From Alistipes senegalensis JC50 (GTDB taxonomy: Bacteria; Bacteroidota; Bacteroidia; Bacteroidales; Rikenellaceae), in contig NZ_CP102252.1 in assembly GCF_025145645.1 (NCBI RefSeq), positions 3,038,001-3,102,000 on the forward strand: a DNA stretch of 64,000 nucleotides, given 5' to 3'. The notes under the pieces are model-generated. The model ran no database searches. It was not told the DNA's origin and saw only the letters and a program-made list of their open reading frames with translations. Positions 8,379-16,239 of the stretch are shown here, in pieces (position 1 is the first letter of the stretch; each line of letters begins with the position of its first letter). The translations under genes were made by a program, and so were the position numbers.

Positions 8379-8423
8379 CGTTACTAAAATTCGTCAGCCG
8401 TTTTAGTAACGGTTTTAGTAACG
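8379..8423. repeat. TTTTAGTAACG boxes, candidate integrase arm sites
   Basis: Two direct copies at 8401-8411 and 8413-8423 and one inverted copy at 8379-8389. A shorter AGTAACG copy lies at 8281-8287. The clustering just upstream of the integrase suggests binding sites for integrase or an excision factor. Confidence 0.5.
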
Positions 8424-8474
8424 CGACTTCGTCTTTTCGGGGCTTTTTCGTGTCTTTCGGATGTCCGACGAGAG

Positions 8475-8513
8475 AAAGAAAAAATCCCGCAAAACCTTGA
8501 TTTTGCGGGATTT
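8475..8513 (-). terminator. Rho-independent terminator downstream of tRNA-Ala
   Basis: A 13-bp perfect stem (8482-8494 with 8501-8513) and 6-nt loop. On the minus strand it is followed by a T-rich tract (8475-8487). It ends the tRNA transcript before the integrase. Confidence 0.8.
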
Positions 8514-8549
8514 GTCGTCGTTTGACCCTTTTTTGTCTTCGGGTCGAAG

Positions 8550-8623
<74 letters not shown>

Positions 8624-8682
8624 GATGCAGGTGCAAAGATAATCGGATTTTTTTATTCTGCAAAATCCGAAGTGAAAAAAGA

Positions 8683-8707
8683 GGCGCTGAAAATGAATTT
8701 CAGCGCC
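8683..8707 (-). terminator. Rho-independent terminator after korB
   Basis: A 10-bp stem (8683-8692 with 8698-8707), 5-nt loop and a T-run on the minus strand (A-run at 8675-8680). It lies 30 bp beyond the korB stop. Confidence 0.75.
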
Positions 8708-8736
8708 CCGAAGCGTTCCGGCTGTGGAAAAACCGG

Positions 8737-9768
8737 CTATTCCACCTCCCACGTGGCGCCCGACCGAAGCAGGTCGTCCACGCAGCGGATCTTGCTCGCG
8801 GCCTTCACCTCCTCGACCTGACGCTCCACGGCACGGTCGTACACCGCGTCGTCCTCGACCTCGCGGATCACGCCCAGCGCCACCGGATAGTCGGGGTACT
8901 TCATGGCCGCCAGCATCGAATGCAGCGTCGTGTCGCGCTCGTGGGCGTCGTGCGTCAGCACATCGTCCAGCGTATAGCCGTCCTGACCCACGGTCACCAC
9001 CTTGAGCTTCATATTCTCGAACACGAGACCTTTTTCCTTATTGGCCCCGAAGAGCATCTTCTCGCCGTGGCGCAGCGTCACCGTGCGTTCGGCGCGCGTG
9101 GCCTTGTCGGCGGCGAAGTCGTAGTGGGTCTTGTCGTTGAAGATCACGCAGTTCTGCAACGCCTCGATCACCGACATGCCCTTGTGCTTGGCGGCGGCGA
9201 TCATGCACTCTTTCGACAGCTGGACCTCCATGTCGATCGTGCGGGCGAAGAACGTGCCCTTGGCGCCGATCACCAGCTCGCCGGGGTTGAACGGCTTCTC
9301 GACCGTGCCGTAAGGCGAGGTCTTGGTGATTTTGCCCAGCTTCGAGGTGGGGGAGTACTGGCCTTTGGTGAGGCCGTAGATCTCGTTGTTGAACAGAATG
9401 ACGTTCAGGTCCACGTTGCGGCGGATGGCGTGGATGAAGTGGTTGCCGCCGATGGCCAGCGAGTCGCCGTCGCCCGTCGTCACCCACACCGAGAGGCGCG
9501 GGTTGGCGGTCTTGACGCCCGTCGCCACGGCGTTGGCGCGTCCGTGGACGGAGTGGAACCCGTAGGTCTTCATGTAGTAGATGAAGCGCGACGAACAGCC
9601 GATGCCCGACACGAACGTGAACAGGTTGTGGGGCGTGTCGAGCGCGTCGGCGATCTCGGGCAGCGCGCGCTGCACGGCGCTGAGTATGGCGTGGTCGCCG
9701 CATCCGGGGCACCAGCGTACCTCCTGGTCGCTCTTGAAATCCGCAGGGGTGTATTTGTAGTCTGCCAT
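8737..9768 (-). CDS. korB: 2-oxoacid:ferredoxin oxidoreductase, beta subunit
   Basis: The 343-residue TPP-binding subunit of a 2-oxoacid (most likely 2-oxoglutarate) ferredoxin oxidoreductase. This cytoplasmic enzyme decarboxylates the oxoacid to an acyl-CoA and reduces ferredoxin. Seen here: CPGC at 20-23, GIGCSSR near 56, the TPP motif TGDGDSLAIGGNH (98-110) and NNEIYGLTKGQYSP. Two bases separate it from the korA stop, so the pair forms one operon. KorAB rather than pyruvate oxidoreductase is favoured by the separate fused gamma-alpha subunit next door; the exact oxoacid is inferred. Confidence 0.92.
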   Translation of the reverse strand: MADYKYTPADFKSDQEVRWCPGCGDHAILSAVQRALPEIADALDTPHNLFTFVSGIGCSSRFIYYMKTYGFHSVHGRANAVATGVKTANPRLSVWVTTGDGDSLAIGGNHFIHAIRRNVDLNVILFNNEIYGLTKGQYSPTSKLGKITKTSPYGTVEKPFNPGELVIGAKGTFFARTIDMEVQLSKECMIAAAKHKGMSVIEALQNCVIFNDKTHYDFAADKATRAERTVTLRHGEKMLFGANKEKGLVFENMKLKVVTVGQDGYTLDDVLTHDAHERDTTLHSMLAAMKYPDYPVALGVIREVEDDAVYDRAVERQVEEVKAASKIRCVDDLLRSGATWEVE

Positions 9769-9770
9769 GG

Positions 9771-11615
9771 TTACTTCAATAAGGATTCGAATTTCTGTTT
9801 AAGCTCTACAACCGTGAAGGGCTGGCCCTCGCACTTGTTGTACTGTTCGTAGGGGAACTCCTGGAAGTTCTGGCGCAGGTAGTTGGCGAACTGGCCTTCG
9901 TTGAGTTCGCAGACGACGATCTTTCCGAATTTCGAGAAGATCCCGCGCACGCCCTTCGGCAGCGGGTTGATGTAGTTGAAATGGCACAGCGAGACTTTTT
10001 TGCCCTCTTTGCGCATCTCGTCCACGGCATTTTGCAGATGGCCGCGCGTGCCGCCCCAGCCTACGACCAGCAGATCGCCTTCGGCATCGCCGTAGACGCT
10101 CTGCGCCGGGATGTCCTCGGCGACTTTGGCCACCTTCTCGGCGCGCGTGCGCGTCATCTTCTGGTGGTTGGCCGGGTCGTGCGAGATGCAGCCCTTCACG
10201 CAGTCCTTCTCCAATCCGCCCACGCGGTGCTCCAGACCCACTTTGCCGGGGAACGCCCAGCCGCGGGCCAGTTTCTCGTTGCGCACGTAGGGCATGAATC
10301 CGCCTTCGGGGGCCTCGTCGATGATCGGGGGCTGGATGGCGGGGTAGTCCTTCATCGACGGGATGCGCCACGGCTCCGAGCCGTTGGCGATGAATCCGTC
10401 GGTCAGCAGGACCACGGGCGTCATGTGCTCCATAGCCAAACGTCCGGCCTCGAAGGCGTAGTGGAAGCAGTCGCTGGGCGACGACGCAGCCACGACGATC
10501 ACCGGGCATTCGCCGTTGCGGCCGTAGAGGGCCTGCGCCAGGTCGCTCTGCTCGGTCTTGGTCGGGAGTCCCGTCGAGGGGCCTCCGCGCTGTACGTCCA
10601 CCACCACGAGCGGCAGCTCGGTCATCACCGCCAGACCCAGCGCCTCGCTTTTGAGCGACAGGCCCGGTCCCGAGGTGGTCGTCACGGCGAAGTTGCCTGC
10701 AAAGGCGGCTCCGATGGCGGTGCAGATGCCCGCGATTTCGTCTTCGGCCTGCACGGTCTTCACCCCGAGGTCCTTGCGCTTGGCCAGCTCCTCGAGGATC
10801 ACCGTCGCCGGAGTGATCGGATACGAACCGCAGAAGAGCGGCAGTCCGGCCTTCTCGGCGGCGGCGCACAGGCCCCACGCCGTGGCGACGTTGCCGTTGA
10901 TCGACCGGTAGGTGCCCTTCTCGCGGGGAGCCGGGGCCACGGTGTAGTTGTTGGCGAACTGATGGGTGTTGGCGGCGTAGTTGTAGCCTGCCGCGATGGC
11001 CAGCTTGTTGGCCTCGGCCACGGCGGGATTCTTCTTGGCGAACTTGCCGTCGAGGTATTTCAGGGCGTAGTCCTCCGGACGGTCGAACAGCCAGAAGCAG
11101 ATGCCCAGCGCGAACATGTTCTTGCACTTGACGATCGCCTTGTTGTCGAGTCCGGTCTCTTTCAGCGCCTCGCGCGTCATGGAGGTGATGTCGGGAACCA
11201 CGACGTTGTATTCGTCGAGTTTGAGCTCTTCCAGCGGGTCCAGTGTTGCGAATCCGGCCTTTTTGAGGTGTTCCTCGGTGAGCGAATCTCCGTCGAGGAT
11301 GACCGTGGCGCCGGGTTTGAGCCATTTGCGGTTGGCTTTGAGCGCCGCGGGGTTCATGGCCACCAGCACGTCGCAGTAATCGCCGGGGTTGAGTTCGCGG
11401 TGGTTGCCGAAATGTACCTGGAATCCCGAGACGCCCGCCACGGTGCCCTGCGGGGCGCGGATTTCGGCCGGATAGTCGGGGAAGGTCGAGATGCCGTTCC
11501 CCAGCAGCGCCGAAGTGTCGGAAAAGAGCGTGCCCGTAAGCTGCATGCCGTCGCCCGAATCGCCTGAGAAGCGTATCACGACATCCTGCAACTCCCGCAC
11601 TTTTGTTTGTTCCAT
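9771..11615 (-). CDS. korA: 2-oxoacid:ferredoxin oxidoreductase, alpha subunit (gamma-alpha fusion)
   Basis: A 614-residue partner of KorB. Residues 1 to about 200 are the gamma-type domain (VIRFSGDSGDGMQLTG near the N-terminus and FPDYPAEIRAPQGT). Residues about 230-614 are the alpha pyrimidine-binding and C-terminal domains, with GSYPITPAT, QAEDEIAGI, TTSGPGLSLKSEA and DVQRGGPSTGLPTKTEQSD. This fused architecture is typical of the KorA type. It is first in the korAB operon. A Bacteroidales -7 element about 115 bp upstream is the likely promoter. Confidence 0.93.
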   Translation of the reverse strand: MEQTKVRELQDVVIRFSGDSGDGMQLTGTLFSDTSALLGNGISTFPDYPAEIRAPQGTVAGVSGFQVHFGNHRELNPGDYCDVLVAMNPAALKANRKWLKPGATVILDGDSLTEEHLKKAGFATLDPLEELKLDEYNVVVPDITSMTREALKETGLDNKAIVKCKNMFALGICFWLFDRPEDYALKYLDGKFAKKNPAVAEANKLAIAAGYNYAANTHQFANNYTVAPAPREKGTYRSINGNVATAWGLCAAAEKAGLPLFCGSYPITPATVILEELAKRKDLGVKTVQAEDEIAGICTAIGAAFAGNFAVTTTSGPGLSLKSEALGLAVMTELPLVVVDVQRGGPSTGLPTKTEQSDLAQALYGRNGECPVIVVAASSPSDCFHYAFEAGRLAMEHMTPVVLLTDGFIANGSEPWRIPSMKDYPAIQPPIIDEAPEGGFMPYVRNEKLARGWAFPGKVGLEHRVGGLEKDCVKGCISHDPANHQKMTRTRAEKVAKVAEDIPAQSVYGDAEGDLLVVGWGGTRGHLQNAVDEMRKEGKKVSLCHFNYINPLPKGVRGIFSKFGKIVVCELNEGQFANYLRQNFQEFPYEQYNKCEGQPFTVVELKQKFESLLK

Positions 11616-11728
11616 GATTTTGATTTCAGATTAGGGTTAGTAACAACGATTTCACAATAATTGGGGGAAAGGGGGGCGGGACGGTGCGAATTCGTCCGTG
11701 TCCGTGCCGACCCGAATCCTACATTATG

Positions 11729-11736
11729 CAAATATA
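11729..11736 (-). promoter_or_regulatory. Putative korAB promoter (-7 element)
   Basis: On the minus strand the sequence reads TATATTTG, an exact match to the Bacteroidales TAnnTTTG element. A TTTG at 11751-11754 is 14 bp away, closer than the usual -33 spacing. It predicts a leader of about 105 nt. Confidence 0.4.
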
Positions 11737-11825
11737 TTAAATAATATTGTCAAATAGGTCTTTTTTCGGTCGAATTTTTGGGAATCTTTCGCCCGGGCGC
11801 CGATTCCCGCCGCTCCGGAGCGCTG

Positions 11826-11857
11826 ACGATTCGTAATTCGAATCGTGCGTTTTTTTT
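11826..11857 (+). terminator. Terminator-like hairpin with T8, no gene assigned
   Basis: An 8-bp stem (11826-11833 with 11839-11846) and 5-nt loop, then GCG and eight T on the plus strand. No plus-strand gene precedes it closely, so it may end a short untranslated RNA or be fortuitous. Confidence 0.35.
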
Positions 11858-12032
11858 CGGAATGTTAATTGGAAACTGCCTCCGGCATCGCGTTTGAAAC
11901 CGGATATGTTATTAAAATTTTTTGTAAACCCGGCCTGCGATACCTCGCTTTTCCGGGTTTGTTTCCGACTGCTGCGGGGGTTCGTTTCTGACGATTTTTT
12001 GATTTCGGTGCGGTTTCCTCGTTCTTTTGGGC

Positions 12033-12040
12033 TACTTTTG
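12033..12040 (+). promoter_or_regulatory. Putative promoter of the ABC-F gene (-7 element)
   Basis: TACTTTTG matches TAnnTTTG and lies 24 bp before the chosen ATG at 12065. No well-spaced -33 TTTG was found. It supports the 12065 start over upstream in-frame starts. Confidence 0.35.
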
Positions 12041-12064
12041 CAGTCTCAAATACGGATTTTAAGG

Positions 12065-13678
12065 ATGATTGCAGTTTCAAATTTAGAGGTACAATACGGA
12101 AAAAGGGTTCTTTTCAAGGATATTAATCTCAAATTTACTCCGGGCAACTGCTACGGTGTGATCGGAGCCAACGGGGCGGGGAAGTCCACGTTCCTGAAAG
12201 TCCTCAGCGGCGAGGTAACCCCGTCGAGGGGCAATGTGGCATTCGGGGCAGGCGAACGGCTGTCGGTCCTCAGGCAGGACCATTTCGAGTACGACGCATA
12301 TACGGTCCTCGATACGGTGCTGATGGGACACCAGCCCCTGTGGAACACGATGAAGGAGAAGGAGGAGTTGTATGCCAAGCCCGATTTTTCGGAGCAGGAC
12401 GGGCTGCGGGCCGGGGAACTCGAAGAGAAATTCGCGGAGATGCAGGGCTGGAACGCCGAGAGCGACGCCGCCAACCTGCTGAGCAGTCTCGGGGTCAGGG
12501 AGGCGCTGCACTACCAGTTGATGAGCGATCTGAGCGCCAAGGAGAAGGTGCGCGTACTGCTGGCGCAGGCGTTGTTCGGCAAACCCGACAACCTGCTGCT
12601 CGACGAGCCGACCAACGACCTCGACCGGCCGACGATCGCCTGGCTCGAAAATTACCTCTCGAATTACGAAAATACGGTGCTGGTTGTGTCCCACGACCGT
12701 CACTTCCTCGACGCAGTGTGCACGCATACTGTTGACATCGACTACAACGACATCAACCTCTTTTCGGGGAATTACAGTTTCTGGTACGAGTCGAGTCAGC
12801 TCGCCCTGCGCCAGCAGCAGAACCAGAACAAGAAGGCCGAGGAGAAGAAAAAGGAGTTGTTGGAGTTTATCCAGCGATTCAGCGCCAACGTTGCCAAATC
12901 GAAGCAGACGACCTCGCGCAAGAAGATGCTCGAACGGCTCAATATAGAGGAGATCAAACCTTCGATGCGCAAATATCCGGGCATTATCTTCCAGCCCGAA
13001 CGCGAGGCCGGCACGAAGATTCTCGGGGTTGAAGAACTGAGCAAGACCGTGAACGGCGAACGGCTGTTCAGCAATGTCAGCTTCACGGTCGAGAAGGGTG
13101 ACAAGATCGCCTTTCTGGCGCGCGATCCGCGGGCGGTTTCGGCGCTGTTCGACATTCTTGTCGGCGACGACAAGGCCGATTCGGGCGTTGTGGAGTGGGG
13201 CACGACGATCAATTACGCCTACCTCCCGCTCAACAACGCTCCCTATTTCGAGAGTCAGCTTTCGATCGTCGATTGGCTGGCGCAATTCTCGTCCGATACC
13301 TCGGAGTTGTATTTGCGGGGGTATCTGGGCAAGATGCTGTTCAGCGGCGAGGAGATTCACAAGAAGGTCTGCGTGCTTTCCGGAGGCGAGAAGGTGCGCT
13401 GCATGGTGGCGAAAATGATGATCCAGCAGCCCAATACGCTCCTGCTGGACTCTCCGACCAATCACCTCGATCTTGAATCCATCCAGGCGTTCAACAATTC
13501 GCTGATTAATTTCAAGGGTAACGTGTTGCTGAGTTCGCACGATCACGAGTTCGTCAATACGGTCGCCAACCGTATCATCGAACTTACACCCAACGGCATG
13601 ATCGACCGCTATATGGAGTACGACGATTACATCACGGACGAGATCGTCGCCCGGCGTCTCGAAGCCCTGTGGGCTTAG
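12065..13678 (+). CDS. ABC-F family ATPase with a degenerate second ATP site
   Basis: A 537-residue protein with two fused ABC domains and no membrane segments, as in the ribosome-associated ABC-F group (YbiT-like arrangement). NBD1 has Walker A GANGAGKST (34-42) and Walker B LLLDEPTNDLD, but its signature reads DLSAKEKVR. A charged linker (QNQNKKAEEKKKELLEF region) joins the domains. NBD2 keeps a good signature (LSGGEKVRC), but its Walker A position reads ARDPRAVS and its Walker B LLLDSPTNHLD, with Ser in place of the catalytic Glu. Only one ATP site should hydrolyse. Start 12065 was chosen because the domain begins there (MIAVSNLEVQYG). Confidence 0.9.
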   Translation: MIAVSNLEVQYGKRVLFKDINLKFTPGNCYGVIGANGAGKSTFLKVLSGEVTPSRGNVAFGAGERLSVLRQDHFEYDAYTVLDTVLMGHQPLWNTMKEKEELYAKPDFSEQDGLRAGELEEKFAEMQGWNAESDAANLLSSLGVREALHYQLMSDLSAKEKVRVLLAQALFGKPDNLLLDEPTNDLDRPTIAWLENYLSNYENTVLVVSHDRHFLDAVCTHTVDIDYNDINLFSGNYSFWYESSQLALRQQQNQNKKAEEKKKELLEFIQRFSANVAKSKQTTSRKKMLERLNIEEIKPSMRKYPGIIFQPEREAGTKILGVEELSKTVNGERLFSNVSFTVEKGDKIAFLARDPRAVSALFDILVGDDKADSGVVEWGTTINYAYLPLNNAPYFESQLSIVDWLAQFSSDTSELYLRGYLGKMLFSGEEIHKKVCVLSGGEKVRCMVAKMMIQQPNTLLLDSPTNHLDLESIQAFNNSLINFKGNVLLSSHDHEFVNTVANRIIELTPNGMIDRYMEYDDYITDEIVARRLEALWA

Positions 13679-13715
13679 GTGTTGCTTGGGGACTCTGCCG
13701 TGAAATTAAGATATG

Positions 13716-13745
13716 CGTAACGATCCGATAATTCGGATCGTTACG
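13716..13745. terminator. Hairpin between convergent genes
   Basis: A 13-bp perfect stem (13716-13728 with 13733-13745) and 4-nt TAAT loop. It lies between the ABC-F gene and the convergent LacI gene. No strong T tract follows, so a bidirectional terminator is likely but not certain. Confidence 0.55.
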
Positions 13746-13794
13746 TTGAGATGAACTTGCCTGGGTCATCTCGGAAGCGTGTGAACTCCGGCCG

Positions 13795-14835
13795 TTATTT
13801 TTCGAGAACGGCCAATCGGGAAACCGAATTGCAGACGATCAACTTCGGAGGAATCAGGATCTGGGTATCTCCCGTTTTGTTGTCGGCGATGCTTTCCGTC
13901 AGGATTTTGACGGCGAGGATACCGATCTCTTCGGTAGGCTGGCTGACGCGGGTAACGGCCGGATCGAGATAATCGAGGTAGGTGTTGTTGTCGAAGGAGA
14001 TGATTGATATGTCCTGGGGAATGCGGAAGCCCGACTCGCGGATGGCTTTGACGGCTCCCAGCAGGATCGTGTTACTGAGCGTGAAGATCGCCGTAGGGAT
14101 TGACGGTCCATTGAGCAGTAATTTGGTTTCCAAGTACCCATTTTGTACTGAAAAATCCGTTCCCGAGATGCGGGCGTTTATTTCCAGATTATTCTGTCGT
14201 AGCGCCTCGCGGTAACCCCTGACCCGTTCCTTGTTGGGCATCGAATAGGGCACGCCTTGAATGCAGGCGATGCGTTCATGTCCGAGCCCTATGAGGTGCA
14301 TCGTAGCCTCATAGCCGCCTTGGTAGTTGTCGGTGCAGACATAGGGGAGCGACGTGGCGTTGAAGTAGCGGTCGATGAGCACAATGGGAATATTGTGCTT
14401 GCTGATCCGTTCCAAAAAGGCGGGGTCCCGGTCGCAGGGGACGATGATGATGCCATCGACTTTGCGTGAGATAAGCGACAGCACGTCCTGTTGTTCGTTC
14501 TTTTCGTTTTCCATCGTGTCCACGATCATTGTAGTGAATCCCTGTGTTTTGGCCTGACGGATGACCACGCTGGCGATATTGGCGAAATAAGGGTTATCGA
14601 CACTCGGAATGAGTAGTCCGATGATGTTCGTCCGGCGTGTCGTCAGTCCTTTGGCCAGCAGGTTGGGGATATAGTTGCAGCGTTTGGCCTCTTCCTCGAT
14701 GAGCCGGACCGTTGCTGCGCTGATACGGTATCTTTCGGCTTGCCCGCTCAATACGCGGGAGATCGTGGAGATCGAGAATCCGGTTCTTTGCGAAATGGTG
14801 ACGAGTGTTTCGTTTGCCATGGTGTATGTCTGCAT
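13795..14835 (-). CDS. LacI family transcriptional regulator of the ribose/PUL operon
   Basis: A 346-residue protein. Residues 9-58 form a LacI helix-turn-helix (LVTISQRTGFSISTISRVLS, hinge YIPNLLAKGLTTRRT), followed by a periplasmic-binding-protein-like effector domain (GLLIPSVDNPYFANI, GGYEATMHLIGLGH, FDNNTYLDYLDPAVT). A start at 14820 (MANETLV) is as likely as 14835. It is divergent from the ribokinase gene, and CAAGCGCTTG-type operators lie between them, so it probably represses that operon. A ribose-related sugar or phosphate is the likely inducer, by inference from the neighbours. Confidence 0.92.
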   Translation of the reverse strand: MQTYTMANETLVTISQRTGFSISTISRVLSGQAERYRISAATVRLIEEEAKRCNYIPNLLAKGLTTRRTNIIGLLIPSVDNPYFANIASVVIRQAKTQGFTTMIVDTMENEKNEQQDVLSLISRKVDGIIIVPCDRDPAFLERISKHNIPIVLIDRYFNATSLPYVCTDNYQGGYEATMHLIGLGHERIACIQGVPYSMPNKERVRGYREALRQNNLEINARISGTDFSVQNGYLETKLLLNGPSIPTAIFTLSNTILLGAVKAIRESGFRIPQDISIISFDNNTYLDYLDPAVTRVSQPTEEIGILAVKILTESIADNKTGDTQILIPPKLIVCNSVSRLAVLEK

Positions 14836-14938
14836 ATTTTAGGCAAGATACGACAAATCCGGGAGAAATAAAAATCGAAAATTCATTCGAAAATAAAAAA
14901 AATCGGGCTGAAAATTTTTTATTTCGAAAATATATATT

Positions 14939-14946
14939 TAAGTTTG
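14939..14946 (+). promoter_or_regulatory. Putative promoter of the PUL 1 operon (-7 element)
   Basis: TAAGTTTG matches the TAnnTTTG element. The palindromic operator begins 2 bp downstream, over the expected transcription start, which is a natural place for repression. The leader to the ribokinase start would be about 340 nt. Confidence 0.4.
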
Positions 14947-14948
14947 CA

Positions 14949-14958
14949 CAAGCGCTTG
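14949..14958. promoter_or_regulatory. LacI-type operator, CAAGCGCTTG
   Basis: A perfect 10-bp palindrome with the central CG typical of LacI-family sites. It directly follows the -7 element. Confidence 0.6.
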
Positions 14959-15209
14959 CATAAATGCTTGCCTAACCAACTACCGACCTAAACCATGAAT
15001 CGATTCTGCACTTGTCCGGCTTCATGCGGCTGTGATTCGCCCGGATTCTCTGTTTCGGGCTGTTCATTTCCCCTTTTCGCTCTCTCCGCCGATTTGAGGA
15101 TCGAAGATAGTGTCGTCATATCCCAGCAACAAAATCCGTATGCTTTTCGGTTCCGGGTACCCTGTTTGCAGTTGTGCTCTTGATTGGGCGCTCTCTTTTT
15201 TCTTATTTG

Positions 15210-15223
15210 CGCAAGCGTTTGCG
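15210..15223. promoter_or_regulatory. LacI-type operator, CGCAAGCGTTTGCG
   Basis: A 14-bp near-palindrome with CG centre, differing from CAAGCGCTTG at one core base. It is located 66 bp before the ribokinase start. Confidence 0.55.
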
Positions 15224-15288
15224 TAATTTATGACAGTGATTTGGAAAAATATTTTTCGATTTGAAAATCATAATTTACCTCATATAAA

Positions 15289-16200
15289 ATGGAAGAAATC
15301 GTAGTAATAGGCAGTTCCAATACGGACCTGGTCATTAAAACACAGCGTATCCCTGAACCCGGCGAAACCGTACTGGGCGGCGTCTTTATGATGACCGCCG
15401 GCGGCAAGGGGGCTAATCAGGCCGTGGCGGCGTCGCGGCTGGGCGGACGTACGACTTTTGTGGCTCGCGTTGGCAAGGACCTGTTTGGCGAGAAGTCGCT
15501 CGAAAACTATGCGAAGGACAATTTGAATACCGACTTCGTGTTCGTTGATGAAGAGGCTCCCTCGGGAACGGCGCTGATTACCGTGGACGGTAAAGGCGAG
15601 AATTGTATCGTGGTCGCTTCGGGGGCCAACGGCGCTTTGAGCCGGAACGACATTGACGCCGTGCGGGAACGAATCGGCAAGGCGAAATATGTACTCATGC
15701 AGTTGGAAGTGCCTATCGGAACTGTCGAGTATGCTGCCGAAGTGGCCGTAGCCGAAGGTGCAAAAGTAATCCTCAATCCGGCGCCTGCGGCGAAGCTCTC
15801 CCCGGAGTTGATGCGCAAGTTGTACCTGATTACTCCTAATCGTACCGAAAGCCAGTTACTGACCGGTATCCCTGTCGAAAGTTGGGAGGATGCCGAGCGG
15901 GCTGCCGATATTCTGCTGGCCGCCGGCGTGGAGAACGTGGTGATTACAATGGGGGCGATGGGGTCGTTGTTGAAAAATGCGTCGCAGTGTGTCCGGGTTC
16001 CGGCCCGCCGCGTCGAGGTCGTGGATACGACGGCCGCCGGCGATGTATTCAACGGAGCGTTGTGCGTCGCTTTGTCTGAAGGCCGGGAGCTCGTTTCCGC
16101 CTTGGAGTTCGCGACGACGGCCTCTTCGATCTCCGTGACGCACATGGGAGCCCAGTCGTCCATCCCGACCCGCAGCGAGGTCGATGCTCTGATGCAATGA
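15289..16200 (+). CDS. rbsK: Ribokinase
   Basis: A 303-residue PfkB-family kinase that phosphorylates ribose to ribose 5-phosphate with ATP. The N-terminal substrate motif AGGKGANQA (37-45) and the C-terminal motif DTTAAGD (246-252, catalytic base D252), with the double Ala seen in true ribokinases, support ribose rather than fructose as substrate. It is first in the plus-strand operon under the LacI-type operators, followed 40 bp later by a sugar permease. The pairing implies that ribose released by the downstream exported enzymes is captured and phosphorylated. Confidence 0.9.
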   Translation: MEEIVVIGSSNTDLVIKTQRIPEPGETVLGGVFMMTAGGKGANQAVAASRLGGRTTFVARVGKDLFGEKSLENYAKDNLNTDFVFVDEEAPSGTALITVDGKGENCIVVASGANGALSRNDIDAVRERIGKAKYVLMQLEVPIGTVEYAAEVAVAEGAKVILNPAPAAKLSPELMRKLYLITPNRTESQLLTGIPVESWEDAERAADILLAAGVENVVITMGAMGSLLKNASQCVRVPARRVEVVDTTAAGDVFNGALCVALSEGRELVSALEFATTASSISVTHMGAQSSIPTRSEVDALMQ

Positions 16201-16239
16201 ATGTCAACCAACAAATAAATCACTTAAAACTTCTGAATT

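Larger units (their letters stand above)
1..8549. mobile_element. End of an integrative (conjugative or mobilisable) element at tRNA-Ala
   Basis: A leftward run of genes typical of Bacteroidales integrative elements: tyrosine integrase, RhuM-like protein, Fic protein, two small HTH proteins, a DUF4099/DUF3945 protein, topoisomerase III and DUF1896. The integrase start lies about 300 bp from the 3' end of a tRNA-Ala gene, the usual target arrangement. The element runs off the left edge, so its other attachment site and any transfer genes cannot be seen. The exact right boundary is inferred: it should lie at or within the tRNA 3' end. Confidence 0.8.
8246..8549. other. Putative attachment region between integrase and tRNA-Ala
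   Basis: About 300 bp without a convincing gene. It holds repeated TTTTAGTAACG boxes, a terminator and the junction with the tRNA 3' end. This is what an att arm region would look like, but the core crossover cannot be placed without the other end of the element. Confidence 0.55.
11616..12064. other. Divergent intergenic region between korA and the ABC-F gene
   Basis: No convincing gene is seen in these 449 bases. They contain a G-rich stretch, AT-rich promoter DNA for korAB, a hairpin followed by eight T (11826-11857), and a -7 element for the ABC-F gene. Confidence 0.6.
14836..15288. other. Regulatory region between lacI-type gene and ribokinase
   Basis: No recognised gene in 453 bases. 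It contains a -7 element, two LacI-type operators 261 bp apart, and a Cys-rich open frame of 62 codons (14995-15183) without recognisable homology. The spacing would allow repression by DNA looping. Confidence 0.6.

Noticed and set aside
14995..15183. Possible 62-residue Cys-rich peptide gene between the two operators
   Set aside because: No homology, uneven composition and a position inside a likely untranslated leader; kept only as a remark.
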